Shown: positions 54,038 through 64,000 of the stretch, one piece after another
Layout of the letters: each line of letters begins with the position of its first letter
Position numbering within the stretch: position 1 is the stretch's first letter
Source of the DNA: Peristeroidobacter soli
Lineage (GTDB): Bacteria > Pseudomonadota > Gammaproteobacteria > Steroidobacterales > Steroidobacteraceae
Length of the DNA stretch: 64,000 nt
Direction of reading: 5' to 3'
Assembly (NCBI RefSeq): GCF_004138485.1
Contig: NZ_ML142848.1
Location: forward strand, 842,640 to 906,639
Notes under the pieces: generated by a model
Databases searched by the model: none
Told to the model about the DNA's origin: nothing
What the model saw: the letters and a program-made list of their open reading frames with translations, nothing else
Position numbers and translations under genes: made by a program

Positions 54038-55413
54038 CGGTTGCGCTCCACAACGCCGGTCACAATGTCGGTAAGGGCAATGGCATAGGTATCCAGGTCT
54101 GCGTCGGTGCGCGTTTCCGTCGCACACACCAGCAGCGCATTGCCCAGTTCGGGATAGAGATTCGACAAATCCAAGCCACCGACGATATTGCGTTCAGCCA
54201 AGGCGTCGAGCACCTCGCGCACCTTGACCGGCAGCTGTAACACAGCTTCATGAAAACGGTAACCGTCGAAGGCCAGTTTCACGCCGGGGATGCGCGTGAG
54301 CTTCTCGATCAGCTTGCTGGTCTGCCGTTGCGAAGTCGCCGCCACGGATTCCAGACCGGCCGCGCCGAGCAGCGACATGTGAATCGTCGCCGCCGTCACC
54401 AGCAGACCCTGGTTGGTGCAGATGTTCGAGGTCGCCTTGCTGCGGCGGATGTGTTGTTCACGGGCCTGCAGCGTCAGCGTGAAGCCCTGCTTGCCGTCCA
54501 GATCGACGGTGCGACCGATGATACGTCCCGGCATCTGACGCACGTGTTCCATACGCGTGGTCATGAAGCCGAAGTACGGGCCGCCCGACGACAGCGGCAC
54601 GCCGAACGGCTGGCCGTCGCCGACCACGATATCGACCCCCTTCGTGCCCCACTCGCCCGGCGGCTTGAACAGCGCCAGCGACAGCGGATTCACCACCGCG
54701 ATGACCAGCGCATTGTTGGCGTGCGCCCAGTCGGTGATCGCATCGACATCTTCCATCTGGCCGAAGAAGTTCGGCTGCTGGATCACGACGGCGGTGAGAT
54801 CTTCGCCCTTCAGCGCTTCGAGCGTCGAGAACTGCAGCGTGCCCTTGCCGGACTCATACGGCAGCACCGTGAAGCTCAAGTTCTGACCTTCGACGACCGC
54901 GCGCGAGACCGACAGATACGTCGGGTTCAACGTCGACGGCACGACGATGCGAGCCGACTTCGACTTGCGATGCGCGCGCACCGCCATCAAACAGGCTTCG
55001 GCGAGCGCCGATGCGCCGTCGTAGAGCGACGCATTCGAGACTTCCATGCCCGTCAGGCTGCTCATCATGGACTGATATTCGTACAACAGCTGCAGCGTGC
55101 CCTGGCTCGCTTCGGCCTGATACGGCGTGTACGCGCTGTAGAACTCACCGCGCGTAACGATCGCCCAGACGGCAGCGGGAATGTGATGCTCGTAAGCGCC
55201 GGCGCCCAGGAAATTCAGCGGGCGACCGTCCTGGCTGGCGCGCGCCTGCATGAGGCGCCCGACCTCCATTTCGCTCAGTGCGTCGGGAATCGCGGCGAGC
55301 GATTTGATCCGCAGCGCCGCCGGGATTTCATCGAACAGCGCATCGATGCTGGGCGCGCCGATGGCGGCCAGCATTTCGCTGATCTCGGTTTCGGTATGTG
55401 GGATGAACGGCAT
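54034..55413 (-). CDS. gcvPA: Glycine decarboxylase subunit 1 (P-protein)
   Basis: 459 residues: [20 protein letters not shown] at the N-terminus, [58 protein letters not shown] and [20 protein letters not shown] near the C-terminal part. It lacks the PLP lysine, which is in subunit 2; the two form the active interface together. It starts 8 bases after gcvH and overlaps gcvPB by four bases. Confidence 0.97.
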   Translation of the reverse strand: MPFIPHTETEISEMLAAIGAPSIDALFDEIPAALRIKSLAAIPDALSEMEVGRLMQARASQDGRPLNFLGAGAYEHHIPAAVWAIVTRGEFYSAYTPYQAEASQGTLQLLYEYQSMMSSLTGMEVSNASLYDGASALAEACLMAVRAHRKSKSARIVVPSTLNPTYLSVSRAVVEGQNLSFTVLPYESGKGTLQFSTLEALKGEDLTAVVIQQPNFFGQMEDVDAITDWAHANNALVIAVVNPLSLALFKPPGEWGTKGVDIVVGDGQPFGVPLSSGGPYFGFMTTRMEHVRQMPGRIIGRTVDLDGKQGFTLTLQAREQHIRRSKATSNICTNQGLLVTAATIHMSLLGAAGLESVAATSQRQTSKLIEKLTRIPGVKLAFDGYRFHEAVLQLPVKVREVLDALAERNIVGGLDLSNLYPELGNALLVCATETRTDADLDTYAIALTDIVTGVVERNR

Positions 55414-55421
55414 GGCGGCAC

Positions 55422-55817
55422 TCAGTGGGCAGCGTCAGCGACGACCTTCTCGTAGGCCTTGGCATCGAGCAGCTGTTGCAGCTCGCCGTTGTTGCTCGGC
55501 TTGATCTTGAACAGCCAGCCGGCGCCGTACGGATCGCTGTTGACCAGCTCGGGCGAGCCGCTCAGCGCATCGTTCGCGGCGATCACTTCGCCGGACAGCG
55601 GGCTATAGACATCCGAGGCGGCCTTGACCGACTCGACCACGGCGGCGGCGCCACCCTTGCTCAGCGACTTGCCCACTTCCGGCACTTCGACGAACACCAG
55701 ATCGCCCAGCGCGCCCTGCGCATGGTCGGAGATGCCGATGGTGACGGTGCCGTCGCTCTCGACGCGCGCCCACTCGTGGGAATCCAGGTATTTCAGATCG
55801 GCGGGAATGTTCGACAT
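55422..55817 (-). CDS. gcvH: Glycine cleavage H protein
   Basis: 131 residues, the lipoyl carrier of the complex. [20 protein letters not shown] at the N-terminus, [19 protein letters not shown], and the lipoylated lysine in [18 protein letters not shown] (about residue 66). It is a direct client of LipB and LipA encoded at 2.6-4.3 kb. The gap to gcvT upstream is 87 bases, AT-richer than the surroundings. Confidence 0.98.
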   Translation of the reverse strand: MSNIPADLKYLDSHEWARVESDGTVTIGISDHAQGALGDLVFVEVPEVGKSLSKGGAAAVVESVKAASDVYSPLSGEVIAANDALSGSPELVNSDPYGAGWLFKIKPSNNGELQQLLDAKAYEKVVADAAH

Positions 55818-55904
55818 GACGAGGTCCTCAATAACAAAGCGAAAATAAAATCAGAAAAGCTCGAATATTCGAAATCTGGCATACGGCCCGGACGCCGGGG
55901 CGCG

Positions 55905-56987
55905 TTACGAGACCAGCGGCTTGCCGTTGCGCACGAACGGAAACTTCACGACGCGGGCGGAGAGCAGCTTGCCTCGAATGTCGACTTCGACACGATCGCC
56001 GGTCGCCACCGGCACGCGCGCGAAGCCGATGGATTTCTCCATGGTCGGCGAGAACGTGCCGCTGGTGAGCTCGCCGTCGCCGGCGGCAGTCACGACGCGT
56101 TGATGACCCCGCAGCACGCCACGCTCGTCGAGAATCAGGCCGACGAGCTTGCGCTTCACACCCGCCGCGCGCTGCGCATCGAGCGCGGCGCGGCCGACGA
56201 AATCGCGTTCCGGCGGATCGAATGCGACGGTCCAGGTCAGACCGGATTCGAGCGGCGACTGGTTTTCATCCATGTCGTTGCCATACAGATTCATGCCCGC
56301 TTCGAGACGCAGCGTATCGCGCGCACCGAGACCGCACTCCGCGACGCCGGCCGCTTTCAGGTCGCTCCAGAATTTCGGCGCTTCGCCGACCGGCAACATC
56401 ACTTCCCAGCCGTCTTCGCCGGTGTAACCGGTGCGGGCGATGAAGTATTGACCAAGCTCGCGGCCCACGAACGTCTTCAATTGCAGCGCTTCGTCGGCGT
56501 GCTTGCCGATCAGCGTCGCGGCCTTGGCACGGGCATTCGGCCCCTGCACGGCGATCATCGCCAGATCGGTGCGCGGCTTGATGTCGACGCCGAACTTGTC
56601 GGAGAAGCGCTTCAGCCAGGCGATGTCCTTGTCGCGCGTGCCGGCATTCACGACCACGCGGAACCAGGATTCGTTGATGAAATAGACGATGAGGTCGTCG
56701 ACCACGCCGCCCTGCTCGTTGAGCATGCAGCTGTACAGCGCTTTGCCCGAGTCCTTCAGCTTGGCGACGTCATTGGCGAGCAGATAGCGCAGGTAGTCAC
56801 GCACGCGCGCGCCGGTGACATCGGCGATCAGCATATGTGAAACGTCGAACATGCCGGCGTCGCGACGGACCGCGTGATGTTCTTCGATCTGGGAGCCGTA
56901 ATTGACCGGCATGTCCCAGCCGCCGAAATCGACCATGCGGGCGCCGGCGGCGACGTGTGTGTCGTACAGGGGAGTCTTGAAGCCCAT
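55905..56987 (-). CDS. gcvT: Aminomethyltransferase (glycine cleavage T protein)
   Basis: 360 residues. [40 protein letters not shown] with the catalytic-site aspartate, [12 protein letters not shown], and the C-terminal FVRNGKP. It transfers the methylene group from aminomethyl-GcvH to tetrahydrofolate and releases ammonia. It is the first gene of the operon gcvT-gcvH-gcvPA-gcvPB-dgkA and lies directly behind a tandem glycine riboswitch. Confidence 0.98.
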   Translation of the reverse strand: MGFKTPLYDTHVAAGARMVDFGGWDMPVNYGSQIEEHHAVRRDAGMFDVSHMLIADVTGARVRDYLRYLLANDVAKLKDSGKALYSCMLNEQGGVVDDLIVYFINESWFRVVVNAGTRDKDIAWLKRFSDKFGVDIKPRTDLAMIAVQGPNARAKAATLIGKHADEALQLKTFVGRELGQYFIARTGYTGEDGWEVMLPVGEAPKFWSDLKAAGVAECGLGARDTLRLEAGMNLYGNDMDENQSPLESGLTWTVAFDPPERDFVGRAALDAQRAAGVKRKLVGLILDERGVLRGHQRVVTAAGDGELTSGTFSPTMEKSIGFARVPVATGDRVEVDIRGKLLSARVVKFPFVRNGKPLVS

Positions 56988-57054
56988 CGAATGCTCCGGA
57001 TTGGCCGAGTTGAGTCAGGTAAAAAGGTTCGCGCCGAACGGCTGACCGTTCAAC

Positions 57055-57270
57055 GCCCCTCTGTCCTGTGACCTGAGAGATCCGGTCCCCACTTGCAGTG
57101 AGACACCTCTCCCCTTCGGTGAACTGCCGACGTCGGCAGCTACTCTCCAGAGCCCTTCGAATGAGCCGCGGCCGCAAGGCCGTCGATTCACAGGGGCACG
57201 CCGTTCATTTGCCTGAGCGTTTCCGGGCGGTTGCGCCTTCGGCGGCGGGGTGGTTCCCGCTCTCTCCGGC
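57055..57270 (-). promoter_or_regulatory. Tandem glycine riboswitch of the gcv operon
   Basis: Read on the minus strand, two glycine aptamers are visible. Aptamer 1 (about 57270-57190) runs from GGAGAGAGCGGG through GCCGAAGGCGCAA and ACGCTCAGGCAAATGAAC. Aptamer 2 (about 57156-57055) runs from GGCTCTGGAGAG through CACCGAAGGGG and TCTCTCAGGTCACAGGACAG. The CCGAAGG and CTCAGG cores are the conserved glycine-binding elements. The linker of ~34 bases holds an extra hairpin (GGCC/GGCC around TTGC). The second aptamer ends about 67 bases before gcvT. Such switches turn the operon on when glycine is high. Confidence 0.95.
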
Positions 57271-57360
57271 CGTGCCTTGCGATGGGTGCGCGTATGGTAG
57301 CCGAACGCGGCGCCCGGCGCTCAATGGATGTGCGCTCGAAGCGTTACAATGTCCCCATCT

Positions 57361-58583
<1,223 letters not shown>

Positions 58584-58587
<4 letters not shown>

Positions 58588-58922
58588 CGGCGCTCACTGA
58601 ACAACGCTGCAAGCCCTGCGAAGGCGGCGTCGCGCCGCTGTCGCCGAGTGAAGCCCAGGCGTTGATGAATCAGCTGAACGACGTTTGGAAACTCGCCGCC
58701 GACGGCCGTAGCATCCGCGCCGAATGGAAGTTCCGTAACTTCTATCACGCGATGAGCTTCGTGAACGCGGTGGCGCACATCGCCAATGCCGAAGATCATC
58801 ACCCCGACCTGGAAGTCGGCTACGGCTATTGTCGGATGACCTATAACACTCACGCCATTGGCGGGCTGTCGCAGAACGATTTCATCTGCGCCGCCAAGGT
58901 GGACGCTCTACCTCGGACTTAG
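58584..58922 (+). CDS. phhB: Pterin-4a-carbinolamine dehydratase
   Basis: 112 residues from the ATG overlapping the ispG stop. Core motif [20 protein letters not shown] followed by [17 protein letters not shown], matching the PCD/DCoH active-site histidines. An N-terminal CKPCEGG segment is common in bacterial members. It recycles 4a-hydroxytetrahydropterin formed by aromatic-amino-acid hydroxylases. No phenylalanine hydroxylase gene is in the window. It may also have a general pterin role linked to the folate genes at 36 kb. Confidence 0.94.
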
Positions 58923-58934
58923 CTGGAGAATCGA

Positions 58935-59357
58935 ATGCGCCGCGTTACGATGGGTCGCCTCCTGGCATGCATCGCCGCCCTCTGCTATGCCGCCAGCGCT
59001 GCGGCGATTGCGGTGCTCGATCTGACGTACGACGCGCCGAAAGATCAGCTCGTCATGACCATCGCCTATCGCGGCACCAATCCGGATCATGAATTCCGGG
59101 TGCAATGGGAAACGTGCGCAAAGCTCGATGACGAACGGATGCAGATTCTCGGCGTGCTGATCGACGACCAGCCCAACGATCACGCCCGTCAGGAATTCTC
59201 AAAGCCGCTGCGCATCGATATGCGCAACTTCAGCTGCCGGCCGGCCAAGGTGACGATCAAGACCTCGGCGGGCTTCTTCACCTCGGTGGATGTCCCGGCG
59301 CCGAAAACCAAGTGGAGCCCGCCTCAGCCCGGTACGGACCCGCGTAACGCGCCGTAA
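58935..59357 (+). CDS. Exported protein of unknown function
   Basis: 140 residues. A signal peptide (MGRLLACIAALCYAASAAA within the first 25 residues) and a beta-rich mature part: VLDLTYDAPKDQLVMTIAYR, EFRVQWETCAKLDDE, and IDMRNFSCRPAKVTIKTS. The two cysteines could form a disulfide, and the C-terminus is Pro-rich. I do not recognise a family. It is 12 bases after phhB, probably the last gene of the ispG run, and ends at a perfect palindrome. Confidence 0.7.
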   Translation: MRRVTMGRLLACIAALCYAASAAAIAVLDLTYDAPKDQLVMTIAYRGTNPDHEFRVQWETCAKLDDERMQILGVLIDDQPNDHARQEFSKPLRIDMRNFSCRPAKVTIKTSAGFFTSVDVPAPKTKWSPPQPGTDPRNAP

Positions 59358-59381
59358 CTAGGGCCTGTTAACAGGCCCTAG
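59358..59381. terminator. Perfect 24-base palindrome between convergent genes
   Basis: CTAGGGCCTGTT followed by its exact complement AACAGGCCCTAG starts immediately after the unknown exported protein's stop and covers the stop codon of the minus-strand ATP-grasp gene. There is no T-run on either side. It likely forms a strong hairpin in both transcripts and ends or stabilises both. Confidence 0.65.
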
Positions 59382-60364
59382 GCGACGCTGGCAACCGTTT
59401 GCGTCGCGAGCACCGGCCCGACGGGATGACAAAACTCACGCTGAGCGAACGCGATGCGCTCGGCGGCGGGGGCCGAAAAATTGGCGCGCTCGTCGCAGAT
59501 CTTCAGACGACGTAACAATCCCTGCCGATTGGCGATCTGAATCGCCAGCCCCGGCCGGGCATTGAGCTCCAGCACCAGCGGACCGAGATCCCGATCGAGC
59601 ACGACGTCGACGCCGATGTAGCCCATGCCGGTCAGCTCGTAGCAGCGCGCCGAAATATCCAGGATGACGTCCCAGTCCGGAATCTTCAGCCCCGAGATCG
59701 CGTGGGTCGTATCCGGGTGATGAGTGACCACCTGCGTTCCAACCACGCCATCCAGAGTCACCCCGGAGGCCAGATCGATGCCCGCGCCGACCGCGCCCTG
59801 ATGCAGATTCGCTTTGCCGTGCGACTGACGCGTCGGCAGACGCACCATCGACATGATCGGAAAGCCGCGATACACGATCACCCGAATGTCCGGCACCCCC
59901 TGATAGCTGATGCGCTCGAACAGCGGCGAGAAACGCACCATGTATTCGACGATCACCACGTCCTGCACGCCGCCCAGACTGAACTGGCCATTGATGGCGT
60001 TGGACAGGTGATGAGACAGGAAGTCGTCGTCGAGCAACGTACCGCTGATGGTTCGATAACGGTGCGAGCTGCGCCCGGAGATCACCACGATGCCGTCGCC
60101 CGCGCTGCCATGGGCCGGCTTCAAGGCGAATTCCGGATGATCCTTCACGATCTCCGGCAGCCGCCGGATGTCGTGCTGAGTCTCGATCACCCCATACAAC
60201 TGCGGAACCGCGATCCCCGCCGCCAACGCCAGCCGTTTGGTTTTCAGCTTGTCGTCGACCAGCGGATACAGCCGCCTCGGATTGAATCGCAGGATGTAGT
60301 CGCCGTTGCGCTTGTTCAGCCCAAGCACGCCTTCGTCGGCCAGCCCGCGATACCGGCCAAACAT
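59378..60364 (-). CDS. RimK-like ATP-grasp amino-acid ligase
   Basis: 328 residues from the ATG at 60364. ATP-grasp features: KTKRLALAAGIAVPQLYGVI, FALKPAHGSAGDGIVVISGR (nucleotide-binding glycine loop), VIVEYMVRFSPLF, RVIVYRGFPIMSMVRLPTRQ, and the metal-binding end VLDRDLGPLVLELNARPG. It is annotated in relatives as alpha-L-glutamate-ligase-like and would form a peptide bond to an amino acid such as glutamate; substrate unknown. It overlaps the upstream inactive-transglutaminase gene by one base (TAATG), so both proteins are made together. Confidence 0.92.
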   Translation of the reverse strand: MFGRYRGLADEGVLGLNKRNGDYILRFNPRRLYPLVDDKLKTKRLALAAGIAVPQLYGVIETQHDIRRLPEIVKDHPEFALKPAHGSAGDGIVVISGRSSHRYRTISGTLLDDDFLSHHLSNAINGQFSLGGVQDVVIVEYMVRFSPLFERISYQGVPDIRVIVYRGFPIMSMVRLPTRQSHGKANLHQGAVGAGIDLASGVTLDGVVGTQVVTHHPDTTHAISGLKIPDWDVILDISARCYELTGMGYIGVDVVLDRDLGPLVLELNARPGLAIQIANRQGLLRRLKICDERANFSAPAAERIAFAQREFCHPVGPVLATQTVASVA

Positions 60365-61896
60365 TACGGCCCGCTCCGCGACGGCGCCAACGCCTTGAAG
60401 CGCCATAGCTCCAGCAATCGATAGCCGGTGTAGCGGCCGGCCAGGATCGACACCGCGATCACCAGCAACAGCAGCTCGGGGAACACGAAGATCAAGTGCT
60501 CCAGCCACGCGATGCCCATGACGACATACGCGACCGCCGCGACCAGCAAGCTGCCGATACCCTCCTGGATGGCTTCCGAGGCGCCACGCTCTTCCCAGAC
60601 GATGGACATGCGCTCGATGGTCATCGACAGAATGACCATGGGGAACAGCGCGATCGACAGGCCCGGCTGCAACTCCAGCTTCTGACTGAGCACACTGATC
60701 CCCATCATCAACAACACGACCACCGTCAGCACGGTCGTCAAACGCGGCACCAGCAGCAACCGCAGCTTTTCCAGATAGAACCGGATCAGCAGTCCCAACG
60801 AGACGATGACCGCGAACAGCACGATGCCCCACAGCAGCCGGGTCTCGCGAAAGGCCAGCGCGACCAGCACCGGCATGAACGTGCCGAACGTCTTCACGCC
60901 GATGAAGTTACGCAACAGCATGATCACCAGCGCGCCGATCGGAATCATCATCAGCACCGCATAGACCGCCTGCGTCGCGATGGGCAGCGAGAACAGCGAG
61001 AAATCCATGGCGTGCGAGCCAGTCAGTTCGGCGCGACGTTCCGCGACCACGATCGAGTCCAGCAGGTTCTGCTGAACCGCGAGCGTCACATCCAGATTGC
61101 CGCCGCCCTCGAGGCTGGCGATCGGCTCATCGCCACGCCACCAGATCAGGAAATCCGGCGGCAGCCCCTGCTCCAGCGTCTTGGGATCGAAGTACAGCCA
61201 CTGCACGCCGTCATGCACTTCCAGCAGCTGTTGAGATTGCACCGGGCCCGTCACGCTGCGCAGTTGAATGCCATGGGCGATGCGCGCCGGGATCTGAGCA
61301 CCTGCCAGGAAGATGGTCGCCAGCTCAGCCGCATCGGCATTGGCGCTGCCACGACTCATGAACAGGCTGACGTACGGATCGCGCTCGGCGTGATTGATGT
61401 GACGAAGCAACTCGGTCGTGAAGCTCGCCACGTCCGCCGACTGCCGCCGCACTTCGGCGATCAAACCCTCCATGGCGATACGCGACGGCTCATCGAGCAC
61501 CGGCCGTTCAGGAAACGGCGGGGTCGTGTCCTCGGCGATACGGCTGGCATCGCGATACACCTGCGCGCGGTAGTACAGCGTCTGCGGACCACTCGCCTCA
61601 CGCAGCGTCCATTGCGATTCACGGCCTGCCGGCGCGCTGCGGGTCGCATGACCGAAGCCTCGCGAAATGAAATTCTCATCCAGGATGGAGAAGCCCGGCG
61701 TCAGATTGGGAATGCGCAAGGTCGCCTTCACCGCCGCCGGTCCCGGATCGAAGCGCACCGCCGCCTCGACGGTCCAGACGCGCGTCTGTTCCTGCGGCTG
61801 CAGCGGGAAGCCGAGCACTTGCGACTTGTACGCGAACAGCGTCAAGCCGATCAGCGCCAGCACCGCTGACAGCACATAGATGTGACGATTGTTCAT
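60364..61896 (-). CDS. Inactive transglutaminase fused to seven-helix membrane domain
   Basis: 510 residues from the ATG at 61896. An N-terminal membrane helix (HIYVLSAVLALIGLTLFAYK), a periplasmic region of about 30-300 including a transglutaminase-like fold without a catalytic cysteine (FLAGAQIPARIAHGIQLRSV and VHDGVQWLYFDPKTLEQGLP) , then a C-terminal block of about seven helices from TQAVYAVLMMIPIGALVIML on. This architecture (inactive transglutaminase plus 7TM) is typically found beside an ATP-grasp ligase and often a retropepsin-like protease; no protease gene is next to it here. A periplasmic peptide-sensing or anchoring role is inference. Confidence 0.92.
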   Translation of the reverse strand: MNNRHIYVLSAVLALIGLTLFAYKSQVLGFPLQPQEQTRVWTVEAAVRFDPGPAAVKATLRIPNLTPGFSILDENFISRGFGHATRSAPAGRESQWTLREASGPQTLYYRAQVYRDASRIAEDTTPPFPERPVLDEPSRIAMEGLIAEVRRQSADVASFTTELLRHINHAERDPYVSLFMSRGSANADAAELATIFLAGAQIPARIAHGIQLRSVTGPVQSQQLLEVHDGVQWLYFDPKTLEQGLPPDFLIWWRGDEPIASLEGGGNLDVTLAVQQNLLDSIVVAERRAELTGSHAMDFSLFSLPIATQAVYAVLMMIPIGALVIMLLRNFIGVKTFGTFMPVLVALAFRETRLLWGIVLFAVIVSLGLLIRFYLEKLRLLLVPRLTTVLTVVVLLMMGISVLSQKLELQPGLSIALFPMVILSMTIERMSIVWEERGASEAIQEGIGSLLVAAVAYVVMGIAWLEHLIFVFPELLLLVIAVSILAGRYTGYRLLELWRFKALAPSRSGP

Positions 61897-63530
61897 TCGA
61901 TCAGGCGGGCGGAATCTTCGCTCTTGATATCGACCAGCAAATCCACGGGAACCGTTGCGCACCGGCCAGCTGCAGCCACGTCACCATGCTCGACCAGCAA
62001 CGCCAGCTCCAGTGCGCGACCCAGAGTCATCGCCACCCGGCGGGCGTTGGCCTGCAGGCGGCGCGGGTCGTCATTGTGACTCAACCAGCTCGACACGTGC
62101 TCGACGGCGGCCAGTGCCTGCTGTCCGACCTGGGTCAGGCGCTCCTCATGCTGAGCGGAGATACCCTGCTGAATCCGCTGTCGCAATGCCGGCAATCCGG
62201 CGCTGAGCTCTCCACGCAGCACTGTATCCAATGCCAGCACGTTCGTGGTCCCTTCCCAGATCGGCAACACCTGGGTGTCCCTTAGCAGCAGCGGCAGACC
62301 GGTATCTTCTACATAACCGGCACCGCCGAAGGCTTCTATGCATTCGCTCACAACGTTGACGGCTTGTTTGGCGGTGAGCAGCTTGGCGATGGGGGTGATC
62401 AGTCGCAGCAGCGCCTTCTGAGCATCGTCGAGCTCGCCGGCCTCCTGTCGCCCGATCAGCTCCACCAGTTCGAAGGCCAGCAGGAACGCCCCTCGCGTTT
62501 CCGCTTCCAGGCCGGCGAGCGTATCGACGTGCAACGGCAGCTGGTCCAGCTTCGCACCGAACGCGCGCCGCTGACTGGCATAAGCACGCGCCAATGCCAT
62601 TGCCCGGCGCATGAAGCTGACCGAAGTCACGCTGTTCCAGGCGCGGGTCACGGTCAACATGGGCTCGATGTTTCGAGTGCCATGTCGCGTATCGCCGACC
62701 AGCACGGCGCGCGCACCGTCCAATGTGAGCTCGGCGGTCGGGACCTTGCGCGTGCCCAACTTATCTTTCAAACGCTCGACGCGGATGCCGTTCAGGCGGC
62801 CCTCGTCGTCGTGCGTTTCGACGTAGAACATGGCGAGACCGCTGCCGCCGGGACCGTTGCCTTCGGGACGCGCGAGCGTGAGCGCCATTTGTGACGTGAT
62901 GGCCGAGGTGAACCACTTCTTGCCAAACAAGCGCCAGCCACCGGACTCATCGCGCACAGCGCGAGTCAACGACGCACCGACATCGGAGCCGCCGGTCGAT
63001 TCGGTCATCCATTGTCCGCTGGTCCAGGCCTGCGCCGGATCGCGACTGGTCAACCGGACGAGCGCGCGCTCGATGAGTGCCTGGTTGCCGGAAACGGATA
63101 ACGTACGGGCGGCACCATCGGTCATGGCCAGGGGGCAGGTATAAACATCGGACGACGCATGGAACAGATACACCGCCGCGAACTGATGGATCCGGGAGAA
63201 GCGGCCGTGACGGCGTTCATAGGGAATCGCGATGAGCCCGTGACTCGCCGCGATGTCGGCGGCCCGGCGCCACAGCGGCGAGACCTCGATACGATCGACG
63301 CGATTGCCCCAGGCATCCCACTGCGTGAGCGTCGGCTCGTTGAGCCGGTCCTGCAACTGCAGTCGATACAACTCGCCGCCGGCCAGCTCACCGAGCTCGG
63401 CCAGTGACGGCTCGATCTGCGCCAGCATCCCGACGGGCAGGCGCCGCTGCAAATAGCCACGCAAAAAGGCATCGTCGCCATACTGGTTGCCCAGCACCGG
63501 CGGGGCTTGGATGAAGAGCGTGCTTTGCAT
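61893..63530 (-). CDS. AidB-like acyl-CoA dehydrogenase
   Basis: 545 residues, the AidB length rather than the ~380 of ordinary acyl-CoA dehydrogenases. The N-terminal extra domain (PPVLGNQYGDDAFLRGYLQR) is followed by the flavin-binding motif GQWMTESTGGSDVGASLTRA, KWFTSAITSQMALTLARPEG, and the helical C-terminal part with ECIEAFGGAGYVEDTGLPLL and RDTQVLPIWEGTTNVLALD. E. coli AidB binds DNA and is induced in the alkylation response, though this homologue may just oxidise acyl-CoA. It overlaps the next gene by 4 bases. Confidence 0.93.
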   Translation of the reverse strand: MQSTLFIQAPPVLGNQYGDDAFLRGYLQRRLPVGMLAQIEPSLAELGELAGGELYRLQLQDRLNEPTLTQWDAWGNRVDRIEVSPLWRRAADIAASHGLIAIPYERRHGRFSRIHQFAAVYLFHASSDVYTCPLAMTDGAARTLSVSGNQALIERALVRLTSRDPAQAWTSGQWMTESTGGSDVGASLTRAVRDESGGWRLFGKKWFTSAITSQMALTLARPEGNGPGGSGLAMFYVETHDDEGRLNGIRVERLKDKLGTRKVPTAELTLDGARAVLVGDTRHGTRNIEPMLTVTRAWNSVTSVSFMRRAMALARAYASQRRAFGAKLDQLPLHVDTLAGLEAETRGAFLLAFELVELIGRQEAGELDDAQKALLRLITPIAKLLTAKQAVNVVSECIEAFGGAGYVEDTGLPLLLRDTQVLPIWEGTTNVLALDTVLRGELSAGLPALRQRIQQGISAQHEERLTQVGQQALAAVEHVSSWLSHNDDPRRLQANARRVAMTLGRALELALLVEHGDVAAAGRCATVPVDLLVDIKSEDSARLIE

Positions 63531-63556
63531 CCCCCGGCCTCCAATGTCCCTTCAGC

Positions 63557-64000
63557 TCAACGATGCGAGCGAACCAACGCCGGCGCCGCCCCGCCAATGC
63601 CGAGCGCACGCCCCATCAGGAAACGTTTGGCGAGCATGCTGCCGTCCAGGATGCTCAAGCCGGTGCGACGCGCCCAGCCAAGCGTATCGGCGCGACTGCC
63701 AAACAACTTGTTCAAGCCATCGACCAGTCCCAATGCCACGGCGTTCTCGCTCTTGCGCCAGCGCTCGTAGCGACGCAGGACCCGTCGCTCCCCGATAGCG
63801 ACCGGCGCAAGCCCGGCGTCCAGCTGCTCCGCCAGCACTTCGATCAACGCGGCGCTGTCCAGAAACCCCAGATTCACACCCTGCCCCGCCAATGGATGAA
63901 TGGCGTGAGCCGCATCCCCGACCAGCACGAAGCGCTCACGGCAATACTCCCTGGCGTGGGTGAGCCGCAAAGGAAATTGACCTCGCGGCCCGGCCAGCTC
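63557..64000 (-). CDS. UbiH/VisC-family FAD-dependent hydroxylase, C-terminal part (cut by window end)
   Basis: The reading frame is open to the window edge, so only the last ~147 residues are seen. The second FAD motif RFVLVGDAAHAIHPLAGQGV followed by NLGFLDSAALIEVLAEQLDA is typical of the UbiF/UbiH/UbiI/VisC hydroxylases of ubiquinone synthesis. Preceding QFPLRLTHAREYCRERF fits the same family. The exact member cannot be named without the N-terminal part. It lies 26 bases upstream of the acyl-CoA dehydrogenase start, transcribed in the same direction. Confidence 0.88.
   Translation of the reverse strand, partial: ELAGPRGQFPLRLTHAREYCRERFVLVGDAAHAIHPLAGQGVNLGFLDSAALIEVLAEQLDAGLAPVAIGERRVLRRYERWRKSENAVALGLVDGLNKLFGSRADTLGWARRTGLSILDGSMLAKRFLMGRALGIGGAAPALVRSHR

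Overview
The window is GC-rich, densely coded chromosomal DNA from a gammaproteobacterium. The block lptD-surA-pdxA-rsmA-apaG-apaH, the lip/rlpA neighbourhood and the amgK-murU pair next to lptD are gammaproteobacterial arrangements. The tryptophan-to-quinolinate genes (kynurenine pathway), the split glycine decarboxylase and several Xanthomonadales-type accessory genes point to the Xanthomonadales/Nevskiales/Steroidobacterales side of the class; that placement is inference. I found no rRNA, tRNA, IS element, prophage or CRISPR array. About 67 protein genes are supported, two of them cut by the window edges.

Layout. 1-4.3 kb: end of rlpA, a D-amino-acid transaminase, a DUF493 (YbeD) protein, then on the other strand a quinone oxidoreductase, lipB and lipA (lipoate synthesis). 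4.4-12.8 kb: iron-uptake energetics, comprising a minus-strand operon tonB-exbB-exbD-exbD-TPR, a second TonB, a Fur-box-like palindrome, a Fiu-like catecholate siderophore receptor and its PiuC-type dioxygenase. 12.7-22 kb: cell-wall recycling (amgK-murU) divergent from the LPS/outer-membrane assembly and rRNA maturation block lptD-surA-pdxA-rsmA-usp-apaG-apaH. 22.7-27.7 kb: the kynurenine operon (3-hydroxyanthranilate dioxygenase, a cyclase-family probable formamidase, kynureninase, kynurenine 3-monooxygenase), then PhzF. 27.8-34.4 kb: an orphan BcsZ-like cellulase, small unknown genes, glmS, a chemoreceptor and an FHA-GGDEF diguanylate cyclase. 34.4-38.4 kb: a compact minus-strand operon lgt-thyA-SET-folA-ykgJ-rluF. 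38.4-49.2 kb: rlmI, a thioredoxin-fold YyaL protein, TfoX-like, HIT/DUF486/ComB, a fold-III amino-acid decarboxylase, a Ycf46-like AAA ATPase, an erythromycin-esterase-like protein and a TsaC/Sua5 enzyme. 49.3-57.3 kb: a giant HtrA-family protein, dgkA, and the glycine cleavage genes gcvPB-gcvPA-gcvH-gcvT behind a tandem glycine riboswitch. 57.4-64 kb: ispG-phhB, a secreted unknown, an ATP-grasp ligase paired with an inactive transglutaminase/7TM protein, an AidB-like acyl-CoA dehydrogenase, and the end of a UbiH-family hydroxylase.

The genes work together in visible modules: lipoate (lipA, lipB) serves GcvH; glycine cleavage yields one-carbon folate that thyA and folA use and recycle; the TonB systems power the siderophore receptor; LptD, SurA and Lgt build the outer envelope.

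The most unusual items are: a 952-residue protein with the double-protease, four-PDZ plan of yeast Nma111, with the second protease half catalytically dead; a SET-domain lysine methyltransferase with histone-like basic tails inside the folate operon; the ATP-grasp/inactive-transglutaminase pair; an orphan BcsZ cellulase with cleft loops deleted; and a cyclase-family enzyme filling the formamidase step of the kynurenine operon.
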